Shown: in pieces, positions 53,829 through 62,343 of the stretch
Layout: the number at the start of each line of letters is the position of its first letter
How positions within the stretch are numbered: position 1 is the first letter of the stretch
Assembly: GCF_002109495.1 (NCBI RefSeq)
Contig: NZ_LVJN01000016.1
Span: 147,994 to 211,993, forward strand
From: Magnetofaba australis IT-1
GTDB lineage: Bacteria; Pseudomonadota; Magnetococcia; Magnetococcales; Magnetococcaceae
Length of the DNA: 64,000 nt
Direction of reading: 5' to 3'
Translations under genes and position numbers: made by a program
Notes under the pieces: generated by a model
The model's database searches: none
Told to the model about the DNA's origin: nothing
The model's input: the letters and a program-made list of their open reading frames with translations, nothing else

Positions 53829-55344
53829 CACGCTTATTTTCTTTTTTTGTCGGAATGGCGCAGGTTGATCCTGTCGCACAGGCGGCGCGGGCGGCTTTCA
53901 TGCGCTTTTTGTACGGCTTGGGACTGCGCGGATTGACCTTTTTGACCCGCTTTCCCGCTTCCGGTTCATACGGATTGGCGCCGCCGCGGAAGATCAAACG
54001 CAACGGCGCGCCATCCAGCGGATAGGCCGCGCGCAACTGATTCTCCAGATAGCGCTTGTAGGCGTCGCCGACCTTCTCCGGGCGGTTGGCGAAGATGACG
54101 AAGGTGGGCGGCGAAACCTTCACCTGGGAGCCATAGCGCATCTTCACCGGCTTGCCGCCCGCGCGCGGCGGCGGATTGCGCTCGGTGGCGCCCTCCAGCC
54201 AGCGGTTGAACTCGCCGGTGGAGATGCGCATCTTCACCGCGCGGCTGATCTTTGTCGCCAACGGCATCAGCTTGTCGACGCCAAAGCCGCTCTTGGCGCT
54301 GATCATCTGAATCGGGCAGTGGGACAGACGCGGGAATTCGATGTCGATCTCGGTGCGGAACTCTTTGAGCACATCCCTGCCGCGCGGCATCAAGTCCCAT
54401 TTGTTGACCACGATGATCAATCCGCAGCCGGACTCCACCGCATGGGAGGCGATGCGCTTATCCTGATCGGTGATGCCGCGTTCGGCGTCCAGCAGCATGA
54501 TGGCCACATCGGCGCGGTCCATGGCCTTGAGGGCGGCGATGGCGGCGTACTTCTCCACCCGCAGCGACACCCGCGCCTTGCGCCGGATGCCCGCCGTATC
54601 CACCAGGATGAACTCCTCGCCGCCGATGGTGATGGGCGGGGAGTCGACGGAATCGCGGGTAGCCCCGGCGATCTCCGAAACCAGCATGCGATGCTCGCCC
54701 AGCAGGCGATTGATCAGGGAGCTTTTGCCCGCGTTGGGGCAGCCGACGATGGCCAGCCGGGTGGGGGTCTTCTCCTCTTCGGCAAGACCCTCTTTGGGAA
54801 GGCCCTCTTCGTCCAGCTCCAGTTCAGGCGGGACGATGCGTCCCAGCTTCTCCTCCAGCAGATCCAGCAGATCCATCACGCCGATGCCCTGGGAGGCGGA
54901 GATGGGCGCCACCGGATCCAGGCCCAGTTCGTAGAACATCACCGCCGAGCGCTCATCCAGGCGCTTTTCGGTCTTGTTCACCGCTACGATCACCGGCTTG
55001 CCGGAGATGCGCAGCTTTTCGGCGATCTCCAGATCGTCGGCGGCGATGCCGGCGGCGCCATCCACCACGAACACCACCAGATCGGCCTCTTCCATGGCGA
55101 CGATGGTCTGTTCGCGGATCAGATGCACGATGGACTCTTGCGGGTCGGCTTCATAGCCGCCGGTGTCCACCAGGCGATAGGGGTTGTCGCCGCGTTTGAT
55201 CACCCCGTATTGGCGGTCGCGGGTGAGGCCTGGGGTGTTGTCCACCAGGGCGTCGCGGGTGCGCGTGAGGCGATTGAACAGGGTGGATTTGCCCACATTG
55301 GGGCGACCAACCAGGGCGATAAGGGGGGGAGGCAAAAGCGTCAT
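53737..55344 (-). CDS. der: Ribosome biogenesis GTPase Der (EngA), C-terminus extended by repeat DNA
   Basis: Der is a double GTPase needed for 50S subunit assembly. The 535-residue protein has G-domain 1 (LIALVGRPNVGKSTLFNRL, DNTPGLTRDR, NKTE where NKxD is usual), a linker, G-domain 2 (AIVGCPNAGKSSLINRL, DTAGIRRKARV, NKWDL) and the KH-like C-terminal domain ending near KPYKKRMKA. About 30 further residues (from DIRDWGFAPDPTRA to ALDPRGK) are encoded by an adjacent palindromic repeat module. The start at 55344 (MTLLPPPLIALVGRPN) is the family N-terminus. The frame continues 25 codons upstream. Confidence 0.95.
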   Translation of the reverse strand: MTLLPPPLIALVGRPNVGKSTLFNRLTRTRDALVDNTPGLTRDRQYGVIKRGDNPYRLVDTGGYEADPQESIVHLIREQTIVAMEEADLVVFVVDGAAGIAADDLEIAEKLRISGKPVIVAVNKTEKRLDERSAVMFYELGLDPVAPISASQGIGVMDLLDLLEEKLGRIVPPELELDEEGLPKEGLAEEEKTPTRLAIVGCPNAGKSSLINRLLGEHRMLVSEIAGATRDSVDSPPITIGGEEFILVDTAGIRRKARVSLRVEKYAAIAALKAMDRADVAIMLLDAERGITDQDKRIASHAVESGCGLIIVVNKWDLMPRGRDVLKEFRTEIDIEFPRLSHCPIQMISAKSGFGVDKLMPLATKISRAVKMRISTGEFNRWLEGATERNPPPRAGGKPVKMRYGSQVKVSPPTFVIFANRPEKVGDAYKRYLENQLRAAYPLDGAPLRLIFRGGANPYEPEAGKRVKKVNPRSPKPYKKRMKAARAACATGSTCAIPTKKENKRGDIRDWGFAPDPTRASPWTHEGSALDPRGK

Positions 55345-55391
55345 TTCACGAGACTCAGCGACATTGTTAGCGCCGCAAAAAGCGAAAATGG

Positions 55392-55590
55392 GGAAAAGTC
55401 GGACATTTATGGCCGACAAATTTGTTGATACGCAAATCGCAAGCGATTTGCTGGGCGGGGTCTGGGACCCGCGACCCCAGCGGCCATAGGCGAAGCCGTA
55501 ACATCAATTCATGGGGCGGCGCCCCACGGTGTGGCTGTTGATCTTGGGAGCTCGAGGGCGAAGCCCTCGATATCTTTCAATCATCAATTG
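55392..55590 (+). repeat. Mosaic palindromic element, short variant
   Basis: Head hairpin GTCGGACATTTATGGCCGAC-like, then GCAAATCGC/GCGATTTGC, CTGGGACCCGCGACCCCAG, a GGCCATAGGCGAAGCCG segment, GTGGGGCGGCGCCCCAC and the tail GAGGGCGAAGCCCTCGATAT are seen in that order. It fills the bamB-der gap. Confidence 0.75.
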
Positions 55591-55615
55591 TCTTCAGCAC
55601 AGAGCATGCACAGCA

Positions 55616-56815
55616 TCACTCAAATCGCTCCAGATCGCCATCGCGGGTGAGCAGGTAGAGCCCGCCTGCAGCGATGAGGGGATCGGCCTGATAGCTCTCG
55701 CCGCTCTTGTCCATGCCCAGCACGCGCCCGCTGGCGGGATCGACGGCGAAACGACGGCCGGAATCGTCGGCGACGATGATCTGATCCTTAAAGCGGGTGG
55801 GCGCGGTGAGCATGCCGTCGCTCAGACGGGTTTTCCACAACGGGGTTCCATCTTCGGCGGAGAGCGCGTGCAGATAGCCTTCGACGTCGGCGACGTAGAG
55901 GCGCGCGCCATCCAGCAGCGGCGTGCGCAGCGCCGACAGACGCGACTGCCACACCTGGGCGCCGTTGGGAGCGTAGATGGCCATCAAACGGCCCTGGTGG
56001 CTGACCACGTAGATGCGCAGACCGGAGACCACCGGGTCGGCGTCCACATCCTGCAGCAGATCCAACTCGGTGCGGCCGCCGATGACGGTGAGGTTGCGAT
56101 CCCACACATCCTTGCCGGTTTGGGGCTCAAACGCATGCACGTCGCCGGTGGAGTAGCCCGCCAGAATGCCGTGGGAGAAGGCGGTGGGGGAGGCGGCGCC
56201 CATCATCGACAGGGGCGAGGGCGAGCCGCCGTGGAACCAGACGCGCTTGCCGGTGGCGGCGTTGAGCGCGTAGATGCGGTTATCCAGGGTTTGGAAGAAG
56301 ACCAGTTCCCCCTGAACCATGGGCGCGGAACTGATCTTGGTGGAGAGGCGCTCGCGCCAAACTTCCGCGCCGGTGGCCGCATCCAGGGCGATGGCGTGAC
56401 CGTCGGCGTCGCCCACGTAGACCCGCGCGCCATCGGTGGTGACGCCGCCGAAGATGGGCGTATCCAGATCCACATCCCAACTGCTGCGGCCGGTGGCGGC
56501 GTCCACCCGGGTCACGTCACCCTGGAAGCCGCTGATGAACAGCGCGCCGCCGCTCTCTTCAAAGTGGCGCGGCTGCGGCATGTACTTGTCCGGCGAGCCG
56601 ACCACGCCATGGGACCAAGCCCGTTGCAGGCCCGTGGGCGCGCCCGGGGTGGGCTCCACGTAGGTGGAGATCTCCTCATCCAGGTCGTCATCGGCGCCCA
56701 CCACCCACTCGGTCATGGAGTTGACGGTGCTACAGCCGCCGAGCAGCAGCGCCAGCAACGCCGCCAGCCAGAGGCGGGGTCGGAGCGCGCGCGTGGCGCA
56801 TGTGGGCTGATTCAT
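55616..56815 (-). CDS. bamB: Outer-membrane protein assembly factor BamB
   Basis: BamB is the beta-propeller lipoprotein of the BAM complex that inserts outer-membrane proteins. The 399-residue protein has a lipoprotein signal (WLAALLALLLGGC, lipobox LGGC). Repeated PQQ-like blades have recurring DAATG..VWRE patterns (DAATGAEVWRERL, NAATGKRVWFHGG, DPASGRVLGMD). The start at 56815 follows a GGGAGAGA site. The frame extends 14 codons upstream. It lies in the conserved yfgM-bamB-der order. Confidence 0.95.
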   Translation of the reverse strand: MNQPTCATRALRPRLWLAALLALLLGGCSTVNSMTEWVVGADDDLDEEISTYVEPTPGAPTGLQRAWSHGVVGSPDKYMPQPRHFEESGGALFISGFQGDVTRVDAATGRSSWDVDLDTPIFGGVTTDGARVYVGDADGHAIALDAATGAEVWRERLSTKISSAPMVQGELVFFQTLDNRIYALNAATGKRVWFHGGSPSPLSMMGAASPTAFSHGILAGYSTGDVHAFEPQTGKDVWDRNLTVIGGRTELDLLQDVDADPVVSGLRIYVVSHQGRLMAIYAPNGAQVWQSRLSALRTPLLDGARLYVADVEGYLHALSAEDGTPLWKTRLSDGMLTAPTRFKDQIIVADDSGRRFAVDPASGRVLGMDKSGESYQADPLIAAGGLYLLTRDGDLERFE

Positions 56816-56858
56816 CGCAGTCTCTCCCATCAACGGCCCGGTAAAGGGCCGACTCATT

Positions 56859-57557
56859 CTATTCCGCCGGAACCTGTTGCGCGGAGGGCAGCGCGTTCTT
56901 CAACGCTTCGGCGCCGCCCAGGCGCTCCAGGCGCAGCGCCAGTCGATCCCGTAAACCGGCGGGGGGGCCCTTTTTCATCGCTTCGGCATAGCGCGCCAGG
57001 GCTTGCTGCGTGTCGCCGCCCTTTTGCGCGGCCAAACCCATCAGCTCCAGCGCGTGGGCGCGATAGGCGGAGGCCTCTTCGATGCGGTTGGCGTAGCCCA
57101 GGGCTTTGTTGATGTCGCTATCCACCACCGCATAGGCGGCGTTGAGCAGCGCCAGGGAGCGCAGCGCCGGGTCGCTGGCTTCATTGGCCAGGGTCTCCAA
57201 CTGATGCAGCGCTTCATCGTTCTTTTTGTCGGCCATCAGCGCCGCGGCCAGTTGCAGCCGCGCCAGTTGGCCGTAACCGTCGCCAGCGTGTTCGCCGATC
57301 ACCTGCAGCAGCGCGTCTTGGCCCTTGGCCGGATCCGCTTGCAGTTGCGACAGCGCCGCGCGGTAGGCGTCAGAGGCGGCGTTGGCCTGGCTCTGCCGGT
57401 AATCGCGCACGCCCACGTAGGTGATCAGCGCGCCGAAGAAGGCGACCAGTCCGCCGATCAACCAACCGCGATAGGCCAGCCACAGCTCGTGCATGCGGTC
57501 GTGATGCAGACGTTCGTCCACTTCGTCGAAAATATGTTGGTCGTCAACCTGAGCCAC
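56859..57557 (-). CDS. YfgM-like membrane-anchored TPR protein
   Basis: The 232-residue protein has a cytoplasmic N-terminal stretch, one transmembrane helix (residues about 31-50, GWLIGGLVAFFGALITYVGV) and a periplasmic TPR-like helical domain. The YfgM type acts as a chaperone partner at the Sec translocon. It precedes bamB by 43 bases, the same order as in many proteobacteria, which supports both identities. Confidence 0.9.
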   Translation of the reverse strand: MAQVDDQHIFDEVDERLHHDRMHELWLAYRGWLIGGLVAFFGALITYVGVRDYRQSQANAASDAYRAALSQLQADPAKGQDALLQVIGEHAGDGYGQLARLQLAAALMADKKNDEALHQLETLANEASDPALRSLALLNAAYAVVDSDINKALGYANRIEEASAYRAHALELMGLAAQKGGDTQQALARYAEAMKKGPPAGLRDRLALRLERLGGAEALKNALPSAQQVPAE

Positions 57558-57674
57558 TCTCGGGCCTCCCGGATGGTTACTGAAAAGCTTTGCCGCTGTG
57601 CGAAGAGGAGAATCGCTCTGCGCAGGGCAATGTTTTTTTCGAACCCCGTACTCTACCCGGTTTTGCGCCGGATT

Positions 57675-58682
57675 TCAGCGGTTATCGTTGCGTTCGCTCC
57701 AACGATGTATGCGGTTGATCACTCGCTTACGTTCAGCGTCGTCCAAAGCGGCGTAAATCGGCAGGCGTAAACTGTGGCGCAACCATCTGTTTACGCCCGG
57801 CAGCGCCGCCTCATCGGGGGCCAACGCCCATCCTGGCGGGGCGGCGGCGTGGATCTGTGCACGGTTGAGAAACGCCAGGAAATCATCCCGTTGCGCAGTG
57901 GACTCAAAAGCGAGGGTAAAGTGACGCCAATGGCGTCCGCTGGCGGGAACAGGGGGCAGCGTGAACAGTCCCCGATGGCGCAACCTCGCATAGGCCATCG
58001 CCGTTTGCGCGCGCCGGGCGAGCAGATGCTGGACCTGAGCCCATTGGCTACGCGCCAGAGCACAGGCCAATGTGGCAGGTAATTCAGTGCGGGCGGCGCG
58101 CAAGGCGGCGGCGCGTTCAGAGTCGGCGTCCAGCAGCAGACACAGGCCGCCTCCTTGCAGCATCTGCCCGGGATCCATGCTCAGCAGCAGAATGGATGCC
58201 CTGCCCACCCCCGGCAGGGGTGTGGGGACGTCGCTGATGATCTCTATGGGGCAATCGGAGGCGCGCCAAGCGGATTCCGGCGCAGGCAGGCCATCGGTGT
58301 GTTGAATCAAGTGCGCCGTCAGCGGCGTTGCCTGCGTCGCGGAAACGGGCGCGGTGTGACCATTGGCGTCGATGTCGCTGACCACGGCGCGCAGCCAGTG
58401 GGCGCTGAGCGCTTCACGCCATGCAGGCTCCAGCAGCGCATCCACGCCGAGCTGCGCGCCATCGGGCCATTCCAACACCTGTTTGAGCGCGTCCATGGCG
58501 GCTTCGGCGTCCACAAAGGCGATGGCGTGGCGATTCCACAGGGCGCCGCAGTGGGCTTCCAATTGCGTAACGCAGTCGGCGTCGATCCACTGAGGCGCGG
58601 CGCTGACGGCGTTTATGGCGTCGGCGTCCGCGGTGGTGAGATCGGGACGAAACAGGGGGATCGAGGAGGGGGAGGAGCCCAT
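57675..58682 (-). CDS. Degenerate DegT/DnrJ-family aminotransferase-like protein without the PLP lysine
   Basis: The 335-residue protein shows the family N-terminus (SIPLFRPDLTTADADAINAV, then LEAHCGALWNRHAIAFVDAE) and C-terminus (LRLPIYAALDDAERKRVINRI) of sugar aminotransferases of the DegT/DnrJ/EryC1 group. The segment that should carry the catalytic Lys reads SMDPGQMLQGGGLCLLL, with Gln at the Lys position. The PLP phosphate-binding NSGT-like motif is also replaced (VDAEAAMDAL). It is probably catalytically dead or repurposed. It is first in the yfgM-bamB-der line, 117 bases upstream. Family assignment is moderate. Confidence 0.7.
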   Translation of the reverse strand: MGSSPSSIPLFRPDLTTADADAINAVSAAPQWIDADCVTQLEAHCGALWNRHAIAFVDAEAAMDALKQVLEWPDGAQLGVDALLEPAWREALSAHWLRAVVSDIDANGHTAPVSATQATPLTAHLIQHTDGLPAPESAWRASDCPIEIISDVPTPLPGVGRASILLLSMDPGQMLQGGGLCLLLDADSERAAALRAARTELPATLACALARSQWAQVQHLLARRAQTAMAYARLRHRGLFTLPPVPASGRHWRHFTLAFESTAQRDDFLAFLNRAQIHAAAPPGWALAPDEAALPGVNRWLRHSLRLPIYAALDDAERKRVINRIHRWSERNDNR

Positions 58683-58752
58683 GGCGATAAAAGGCCGGAC
58701 CTATCAGGATCAACAGTGTGTGATCACAAATTTGTGTGCAAGCACGAGGTCA

Positions 58753-59084
58753 TATAGCGAGTCAAAACCAAAACTGCTGAGAACGGCCAATGTTTGCGTA
58801 ACGTAGATTGAGCTTGAGCTGACTATTGGCCGCCGACTGGTCGGCGGCGGGGTGATTCGGGCCATCCATGGCCCTCACCCTTCGGGCTCGCTGCGCGAGT
58901 CCGATTCGGCAATCCTGCCGAATCGTCTGGGGGCCGCGCCCACAGCGGCCCCAGGCGCAGCCGTATCAACAATCAAAGGGCGGAGCCCATGGTTTGGTTG
59001 TTGATCTTGGGAGCTCGAGGGCAAAGCCCTCGATATCTTTCATGACCAATACCCAAACTATCCGATTCTGATTTCAACTGACAA
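58753..59084 (+). repeat. Mosaic palindromic element, copy 16
   Basis: The left end TATAGCGAGTC resembles copy 1. Leader AACCAAAACTGCTGAGAAC and head AATGTTTGCGTAACGTAG follow. CCGCCGACTGGTCGGCGG, the CCATCCATGGCCC cassette, GATTCGGCAATCCTGCCG, a GGGGCCGCGCCC cassette with an inserted ATCAACAATCAAAGG segment and the tail GAGGGCAAAGCCCTCGATAT complete it. Confidence 0.85.
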
Positions 59085-59085
59085 G

Positions 59086-59197
59086 ACTCACAGGGGTCCA
59101 GGGGAATCATTCCCCTGGTGGGTCCAGGGCAAAGCCCTGGCGAGTTGAGGGCGGCGCCCTCATGGGGTCTGGGGCAAAGCCCCAGCCTCTTCCATCT
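59086..59197 (+). repeat. Short palindromic module (B type)
   Basis: Successive hairpins are CCAGGGGAATCATTCCCCTGG, given here by arms CCAGGGG and CCCCTGG, then CCAGGGCAAAGCCCTGG, GAGGGCGGCGCCCTC and TGGGGCAAAGCCCCA, then CTCTTCCAT. It completes the repeat-filled gap 58683-59226. Confidence 0.78.
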
Positions 59198-59226
59198 TAC
59201 ACCCTATATTTCTCAGGTGTGAAAGA

Positions 59227-60618
59227 TCACCCCTGTTTCTTACGGCGGAAGAAGCTGACCAGGCCGTGCACGGTGACGAAACCGCGCAATACGCCCTGTT
59301 TGCTCACCACCGGCAGGGCGCGCAGATTGTATTCGGAGACCAGATCCGCCGCCTGATTGACGCTGCCGTCAATGGAGATGGCGATGAGCTCCTGTTTGAT
59401 GTTGAGCTTGCCGATGGGCACGGTGTAGATCGCTTTATCCCGTGCGGTGAGCGCCTTGGTGCCGAAGAACGGCCCCATCAATTGGCGCACGTCGCTCTGA
59501 GAGAGCACGCGGATCAATTTGCCTTCGCCATTGTCGATGCCGATGTAACGATAGCCGTCGCGACGCACCGCGTTGATCGCCTTGATGGCGCGATCAGTCT
59601 CCTTGAGTGAGAAGGGCAGTTCGGTCATCACCGCCTTGACGCTGCCCGGCTCATTGGGAATGGGCAGGCCGTCGCCGCTGGTGTAGACGTGGTCTGGATA
59701 GGGGCCAGGCCCGCCGGGGCCATCCTCGTCAGAGAGGAATTCGATGCCGTCTTCACTGTCGCCGAAACCGCCGCCATCGATGAACTCTACATCGGAGTCG
59801 CCGGAGCCGCCATCGAGGAACTCCAGGCCGTCGTCAATGCCGCCGCCGCCGCCAACGTCATCCAGACCACCAGAGGAGGATGCGCCGCCCACGCGCGCCG
59901 AACCCTCTCCACCCAATTCGGCCGCTGAGCCGATATCGCCGTCGGCAAAGTCGCCGCCTGCGCCGCCGCCCGCCGCATCAGCGCCTGCGCCGCCGCCAGT
60001 GGCGTCCGCCGCTTCCTCTTCTGGCGTGCCTTCCACCCGCACGCCGGTCAGTGCGTCAACCAATCCACGGGAGAAGAGCCATTTAGACTCTTCGGGATTG
60101 AAGTCGCCGACCTGGATGTCGCACGAAGCCGAAAGATAGGTTTCGTTCTGTGGCAGGAAATCGGGGTATTCGCCAAACGCCACGTGGTGGGTGGGCAAAT
60201 TGAGTAGGATGTGTCCGTTTTCGATCTTCTTCTCAACGAGGTCATTGAGCGCGCCCACCACCTGGTTGGCGATCTCTTGGAAACCCTCTTGGATCTCCTC
60301 GTTGTAGTCTTTCTTTTTGACCTGCTCGCGAATGACCGATTCGCCCATCATCATCATCATGCCGGCCAGGGCGATGGAGGTGCCCAGGTCAAAGCAGATG
60401 AAGCCGTTACCGACGTTCTGGCCGTCTTCGGTCACTTTGGCGACGCTGCGGTCAAGCTCGAAGACGGTCTCCAGCTCGTCCTGGCCGCGCAGGAACTCCA
60501 TGTCCGTGAGCGTACACGCCACCGTTGCGCCGGTGAGCATGTTCATATCATTGCTCAGACGATTGAAGAAGTTCAGCAGGAAGGGGCGAATCTTCTTTAG
60601 CGCCTTTTCTTCACTCAT
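59227..60618 (-). CDS. CheC/CheX-like domain fused to a CBS-domain pair by an acidic Gly-rich linker
   Basis: In this 463-residue protein, residues about 1-190 resemble the CheC/CheX/FliY phosphatase family, including the E-x2-N signature in GFQEIANQVVGALNDL. Residues about 200-320 are a low-complexity linker rich in Gly, Asp, Ala and Ser with repeated EFLDGG/EFIDGG units. Residues about 325-460 form two CBS motifs (IGIDNGEGKLIRVLSQSDV and LRALPVVSKQGVLRGFVTV). It is last in the chemotaxis operon, 213 bases after a CheY gene with a terminator between. It might couple adenine-nucleotide sensing to CheY-P removal, which is an inference. Confidence 0.82.
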   Translation of the reverse strand: MSEEKALKKIRPFLLNFFNRLSNDMNMLTGATVACTLTDMEFLRGQDELETVFELDRSVAKVTEDGQNVGNGFICFDLGTSIALAGMMMMMGESVIREQVKKKDYNEEIQEGFQEIANQVVGALNDLVEKKIENGHILLNLPTHHVAFGEYPDFLPQNETYLSASCDIQVGDFNPEESKWLFSRGLVDALTGVRVEGTPEEEAADATGGGAGADAAGGGAGGDFADGDIGSAAELGGEGSARVGGASSSGGLDDVGGGGGIDDGLEFLDGGSGDSDVEFIDGGGFGDSEDGIEFLSDEDGPGGPGPYPDHVYTSGDGLPIPNEPGSVKAVMTELPFSLKETDRAIKAINAVRRDGYRYIGIDNGEGKLIRVLSQSDVRQLMGPFFGTKALTARDKAIYTVPIGKLNIKQELIAISIDGSVNQAADLVSEYNLRALPVVSKQGVLRGFVTVHGLVSFFRRKKQG

Positions 60619-60778
60619 GCGCTGTTACCAACCAACTTGCTTGCGGTGAGAAGATGGCATTTGCAGGCCTTGATCACAGCGCTAACGCGCCTCAGATCTG
60701 CAAATGATCAGACAATTCTTTGACGCCATTGCGCCTCAGATCGCCTTACCAGAAAGGATGCAAGTGGGAGGCCAAAAC

Positions 60779-60820
60779 GAAAAAACCCCCGCGACGCCGG
60801 AGCGAAGCGGGGGTTTTTTC
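60779..60820 (-). terminator. Bidirectional-looking terminator between cheY and the CheX-CBS gene
   Basis: The stem CCCCCGC / GCGGGGG has a T-run on both strands. It lies 12 bases past the cheY stop. The downstream fusion gene therefore probably has its own promoter or depends on read-through. Confidence 0.85.
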
Positions 60821-60831
60821 GTCGCAAGCGA

Positions 60832-61194
60832 TCAGAAGTATTTGCCCAGCGTCGCTTGCAGGGTATCCGGGGTGAACGGCTTTTTGATGTGGCCGTTAGC
60901 GCCGCTGGTCATCGCTTCGTTGACCTTACCTTCGCCGCCCTCGGTGGTGACCATCACGATGGGGGTGTCGGTGTCTTTTTTGCGGACCTCTTTCACCAGA
61001 GTCAAGCCGTCCATATTGGGCATGTTCCAGTCCGACAGGATCAGATCGACCTTGGCGCCGCCAGCCAGCACTTCAAGCGCTTTTTGGCCATCGCCCGCTT
61101 CCAGAATTTCGTCAATTTTAAAACCAGCCTGACGCAATCCACGAGTGACGATTTTACGCATCACGCTGGAGTCGTCGACGATCAGAACACGCAT
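60832..61194 (-). CDS. cheY: Chemotaxis response regulator CheY
   Basis: The 120-residue single receiver domain has the acidic pocket LIVDDSSVMRK, the phospho-Asp in LILSDWNMPNMDG, the Thr/Ser in VMVTTEGGEGK and the Lys in HIKKPFTPDTL. It is typical of CheY that binds the flagellar switch. This is the second CheY of the cluster. The one at 61955 differs in sequence, and which binds FliM cannot be told here. Confidence 0.94.
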   Translation of the reverse strand: MRVLIVDDSSVMRKIVTRGLRQAGFKIDEILEAGDGQKALEVLAGGAKVDLILSDWNMPNMDGLTLVKEVRKKDTDTPIVMVTTEGGEGKVNEAMTSGANGHIKKPFTPDTLQATLGKYF

Positions 61195-61417
61195 GGAGTC
61201 TCTCCCAATGACAGTTGGCGCCTCGTTGCTATGTATACATACAGGAAATCGAATCGAATTTCGAGCCGGAAAAGCAGTCCGCTTCGCATCGATTTCACTT
61301 TTTCATCAAAAAATGGATTTTGTCCGCCGTTCGCATCACGTCAGACACGCATCCAAACAACCTATTGCAACGCAACAGTTACAAAACTTCTGCCCACAAT
61401 GCGGCTGTTAGCGAAAA

Positions 61418-61879
61418 TCAGGCCGAGAGGTGGACGCAAAACCGCTCGCCCTCCAACTCAAACGCCAGTATGTGGGTTTTGTGCAGCGTTTTCCACTGTG
61501 CTTGAAACTGCTGCCCCACAATGGCGGCGGGCGAAGAGAGATCCAGGTGGCCTACAGCGGCCTTGGACTTCATCGCGCCACAGATCATATTGGCCAACTC
61601 CGCCACGCCGTCAAGCAGATCCTCATCATTGAGCTCTTCGGCTGGCAGGCCGACGATGCGCGAACACAATTCGGCGGCGATACGCTTGTTGCAGGAGATG
61701 CCCACCATGGCGCTCACATCGCCGCCCACGTGGATCATGCCGCCCACTTCATCATCCAGGATCAGGGAGTTCACCACCTTCTCCCCAGCCGCAATCGCCT
61801 CGCACCAGGCCATGGTGCCCATCACTTCATTCACCGCGCCGCGCAGGGCGTTGATCAACTTATCGGTCGTCTCGCTCAT
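61418..61879 (-). CDS. cheX: Chemotaxis phosphatase CheX-like protein
   Basis: The 153-residue protein of the CheX/CheC family has the catalytic E-x2-N in DGVAELANMICGAMKS and an N-terminal helix NALRGAVNEVMGTMAW. The family dephosphorylates CheY-P. It lies between two cheY genes in the chemotaxis operon, consistent with signal termination. No CheZ is visible. The 223 bases to the next gene downstream hold no recognised feature. Confidence 0.9.
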   Translation of the reverse strand: MSETTDKLINALRGAVNEVMGTMAWCEAIAAGEKVVNSLILDDEVGGMIHVGGDVSAMVGISCNKRIAAELCSRIVGLPAEELNDEDLLDGVAELANMICGAMKSKAAVGHLDLSSPAAIVGQQFQAQWKTLHKTHILAFELEGERFCVHLSA

Positions 61880-61954
61880 GGCTTGATAGTCCGGTTGGTG
61901 TGGATGGGAGTCGACGCTGTGCGTTCTGCTGCGACGTCGGCCAGAGTCATTCGA

Positions 61955-62329
61955 TTACATGCCCATGCCCATGGCTTCCATGATGCGGGCGGCCATATCT
62001 TCCTGAGAGAACGGTTTGGTCATGTAGTGACACGCGCCCGCCTGAATGGCGCGGATAATATAGTCCTTCTCGCCTTCGGTGGTCACCATCATCACCGGAA
62101 TGTGTTGCCAACGGGCATCCTTCTTCACCGCTTGCAGCACTTCCAGTCCATTCATGCCCGGCATGTTCCAGTCGAGCAGAATCAAGCCCACTTCGTCGGC
62201 GCGTTCTTCCAACAATTCCAACGCCGCCATGCCATGCTCAGCTTCCAGCACTTCATAGCCCATCATGGCGCCGACGCCGCTGATGACGCGACGAATGGTG
62301 CGAGAGTCATCCACTGTCAACAGTTTCAT
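61955..62329 (-). CDS. CheY-like single-domain response regulator
   Basis: The 124-residue receiver has TVDDSRTIRRVI, the phospho-Asp in LILLDWNMPGMNG, MMVTTEGEKDYI and the Lys in YMTKPFSQEDM. It follows cheR by 14 bases and precedes cheX by 75 bases. It may be a true CheY or a phosphate sink paired with the other one. Confidence 0.93.
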   Translation of the reverse strand: MKLLTVDDSRTIRRVISGVGAMMGYEVLEAEHGMAALELLEERADEVGLILLDWNMPGMNGLEVLQAVKKDARWQHIPVMMVTTEGEKDYIIRAIQAGACHYMTKPFSQEDMAARIMEAMGMGM

Positions 62330-62343
62330 GTCTTAGCTCGCCG

